Assembly (NCBI GenBank): GCA_023079485.1
Contig: CM041083.1
Coordinates: 104,113,054-104,177,053, forward strand
Reading direction: 5' to 3'
DNA length: 64,000 nucleotides
Source of the DNA: Archilochus colubris
Lineage: Eukaryota; Chordata; Aves; Apodiformes; Trochilidae
A model generated the notes under the pieces. It was given only the letters and a program-made list of their open reading frames with translations. It was not told where the DNA came from and did not search any database. The stretch's first letter is position 1, and every line of letters begins with the position of its first letter. The position numbers and the translations under genes were made by a program. Shown here one piece after another: positions 62,742 through 64,000 of the stretch.

Positions 62742-64000
62742 GTGAGTATTAATCACTTATTTTGGAATCTTCACTGGCTATCTGATTTGTATTAACTTTA
62801 TAGTAATTCTGTTGTGTGGCAAAGAGAATTAGTAAAATGTTTCTATTAATTGACAAAGTGTTCCTCTGAAATGTACAAAACTGTTTGTCATCAAATGTTG
62901 CCTTAAAATAAAAATGGCTACAAAAACAGCATTTACCATACCTCACTTTAGCCTCTTGGGAGGAATTAAATTATAATTCAATGAGAGTTACAGGTACATC
63001 TTTGGTCTGTGAGGAACAGATAAAAGATCATTTTAACACCCTTTCTAAGAATGCCTCTTTGAGTTGCAAATACCTAAACGCCCAGCATATGGTTGTGACA
63101 GTGCTAGTAAACCTGGGAGTGAAAGCATATTATAGAAAGTCTGTGAAAGATATTTTCTTCTCAGATACAGCACTTGCTGGAAAATCTTGCTTCTTGCTTA
63201 TAGACTTTGGAGAGTAAAAATTATTGTTGATTTTAAAAATAGAAATGCTGAATTGGGTGTGGGTGAGAAGCTGATGAGCGTGGTTGTTCTTCACAGCAAC
63301 AGTCAATGACTGCTTAAGATAAGCAGGGAATAAGCAGTCCTTGTTGTCACAAATACTCTTGTGTAGTGGGTACTTCATTAGACAAATGTGAATGAACTGA
63401 TCATTTATGTGCAAATATGTTTCTTTAAATGATGGGAGTTGATAATGAGATCTCTGGAAAAGCAGTTCAAGTACTGGTTATGTTAAAAAATAGTGCTTTA
63501 TTACCCCAATTTTACAGAGTTTTCAAAAGGTAAATTGGAGATAAGATTACTCATGGTGCCTCATTTTAGGCAGTTCCATTTTTTTTACTTAAAAAATGCT
63601 TAATTGCCTCATCATGTTCATCTGATAGAATTCTTAGGCATACACTGTAGTGTTTGTGAGAATGCTGGTTTTGTGTGATTCAAATAATACTTACTGTCCC
63701 AATTCCTTTGTGCCATATCTCAGAGTAGTCAGGCATTGTAGTTCATTCTTCGGTAGCACCCCAGATGCCAGTAAACAGATTAGACTTTGCAGCCTTCATT
63801 ATTCTTAGGTGTATCAGGCTTCTTCATTATCAGTCATGGAGGTGTGAGTGCCTTGTTTTGGTCTTAGTTCTAGCTATTGTTATTCAGAGATACCTTCTTA
63901 GATAGTTGATTAAATTTCTTGCCTGTGACCTCAACCCTTTTGGATACAGCTCCATAGAACAAAACCAGTCATAACCAGGCACAGAGCATTTAAACATAGA
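62742..64000 (+). other. NCAM2: NCAM2 intron after the transmembrane exon (5' part)
   Basis: Intron sequence leading toward the last cytoplasmic exon, which is not in the window. No repeat family or exon-like segment with matching phase is recognisable. Open frames at 62981-63217 (+) and 63130-63414 (-) overlap each other and have no splice support in phase 2. Confidence 0.85.

Noticed and set aside
62981..63414. Overlapping plus and minus frames after the transmembrane exon, considered as the last cytoplasmic exon
   Set aside because: Neither has an acceptor in phase 2 or the acidic, Glu/Pro/Thr-rich composition expected of the NCAM2 tail; the final exon is taken to be beyond the window.

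Overview
This window is vertebrate nuclear DNA, almost certainly from a bird. It is AT-rich, lacks operon structure, and has short exons with GT/AG borders separated by introns of 1 to 19 kb. It also carries several CR1 LINE tails and two avian-type LTRs. From the protein sequence I recognise the plus-strand gene as NCAM2 (neural cell adhesion molecule 2, also called OCAM or RNCAM), a homophilic immunoglobulin-superfamily adhesion protein of the nervous system. The window holds the 3' half of the gene. The upstream exons and the last cytoplasmic exon lie outside it.

Exon layout on the plus strand: end of Ig domain 4 (6538-6688), Ig domain 5 in two exons (17406-17593 and 18573-18669), FNIII domain 1 in two exons (27041-27214 and 36041-36160), FNIII domain 2 in two exons (37440-37561 and 43654-43834), then the transmembrane and proximal cytoplasmic exon (62537-62741). 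Reading phases agree at every junction. The eight exons total 1238 nt and stay open throughout.

The main result of the hunt is an unlisted terminal exon at 50835-50941, inside the 18.7-kb intron before the transmembrane exon. It has a strong pyrimidine-tract acceptor and the same entry phase as the transmembrane exon. It encodes about 35 residues shaped like a GPI-anchor signal and then a stop, with an AATAAA 64 nt downstream. The window therefore appears to encode two mutually exclusive C-termini, GPI-anchored and transmembrane, as known for mammalian NCAM2 and NCAM1.

The rest is intron. Recognisable repeats are CR1 copies or fragments near 21.1, 30.2, 36.6, 46.3, 47.5, 49.0, 57.8 and 60.9 kb; an ERVL-like solo LTR at 21.4-22.0 kb inserted at the end of a CR1; and a GC-richer degraded LTR at 14.2-14.9 kb. 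There are also minor tandem and simple repeats, and a 123-bp segment near 40.4 kb bounded by a perfect 16-bp direct repeat. Several intronic islands with longer open frames (near 9.5, 10.6, 19.3, 34.8-35.8, 56.0-56.6, 57.0-57.3 and 59.2-59.5 kb) could not be assigned. No RNA gene, CRISPR array, or second convincing protein gene was found.
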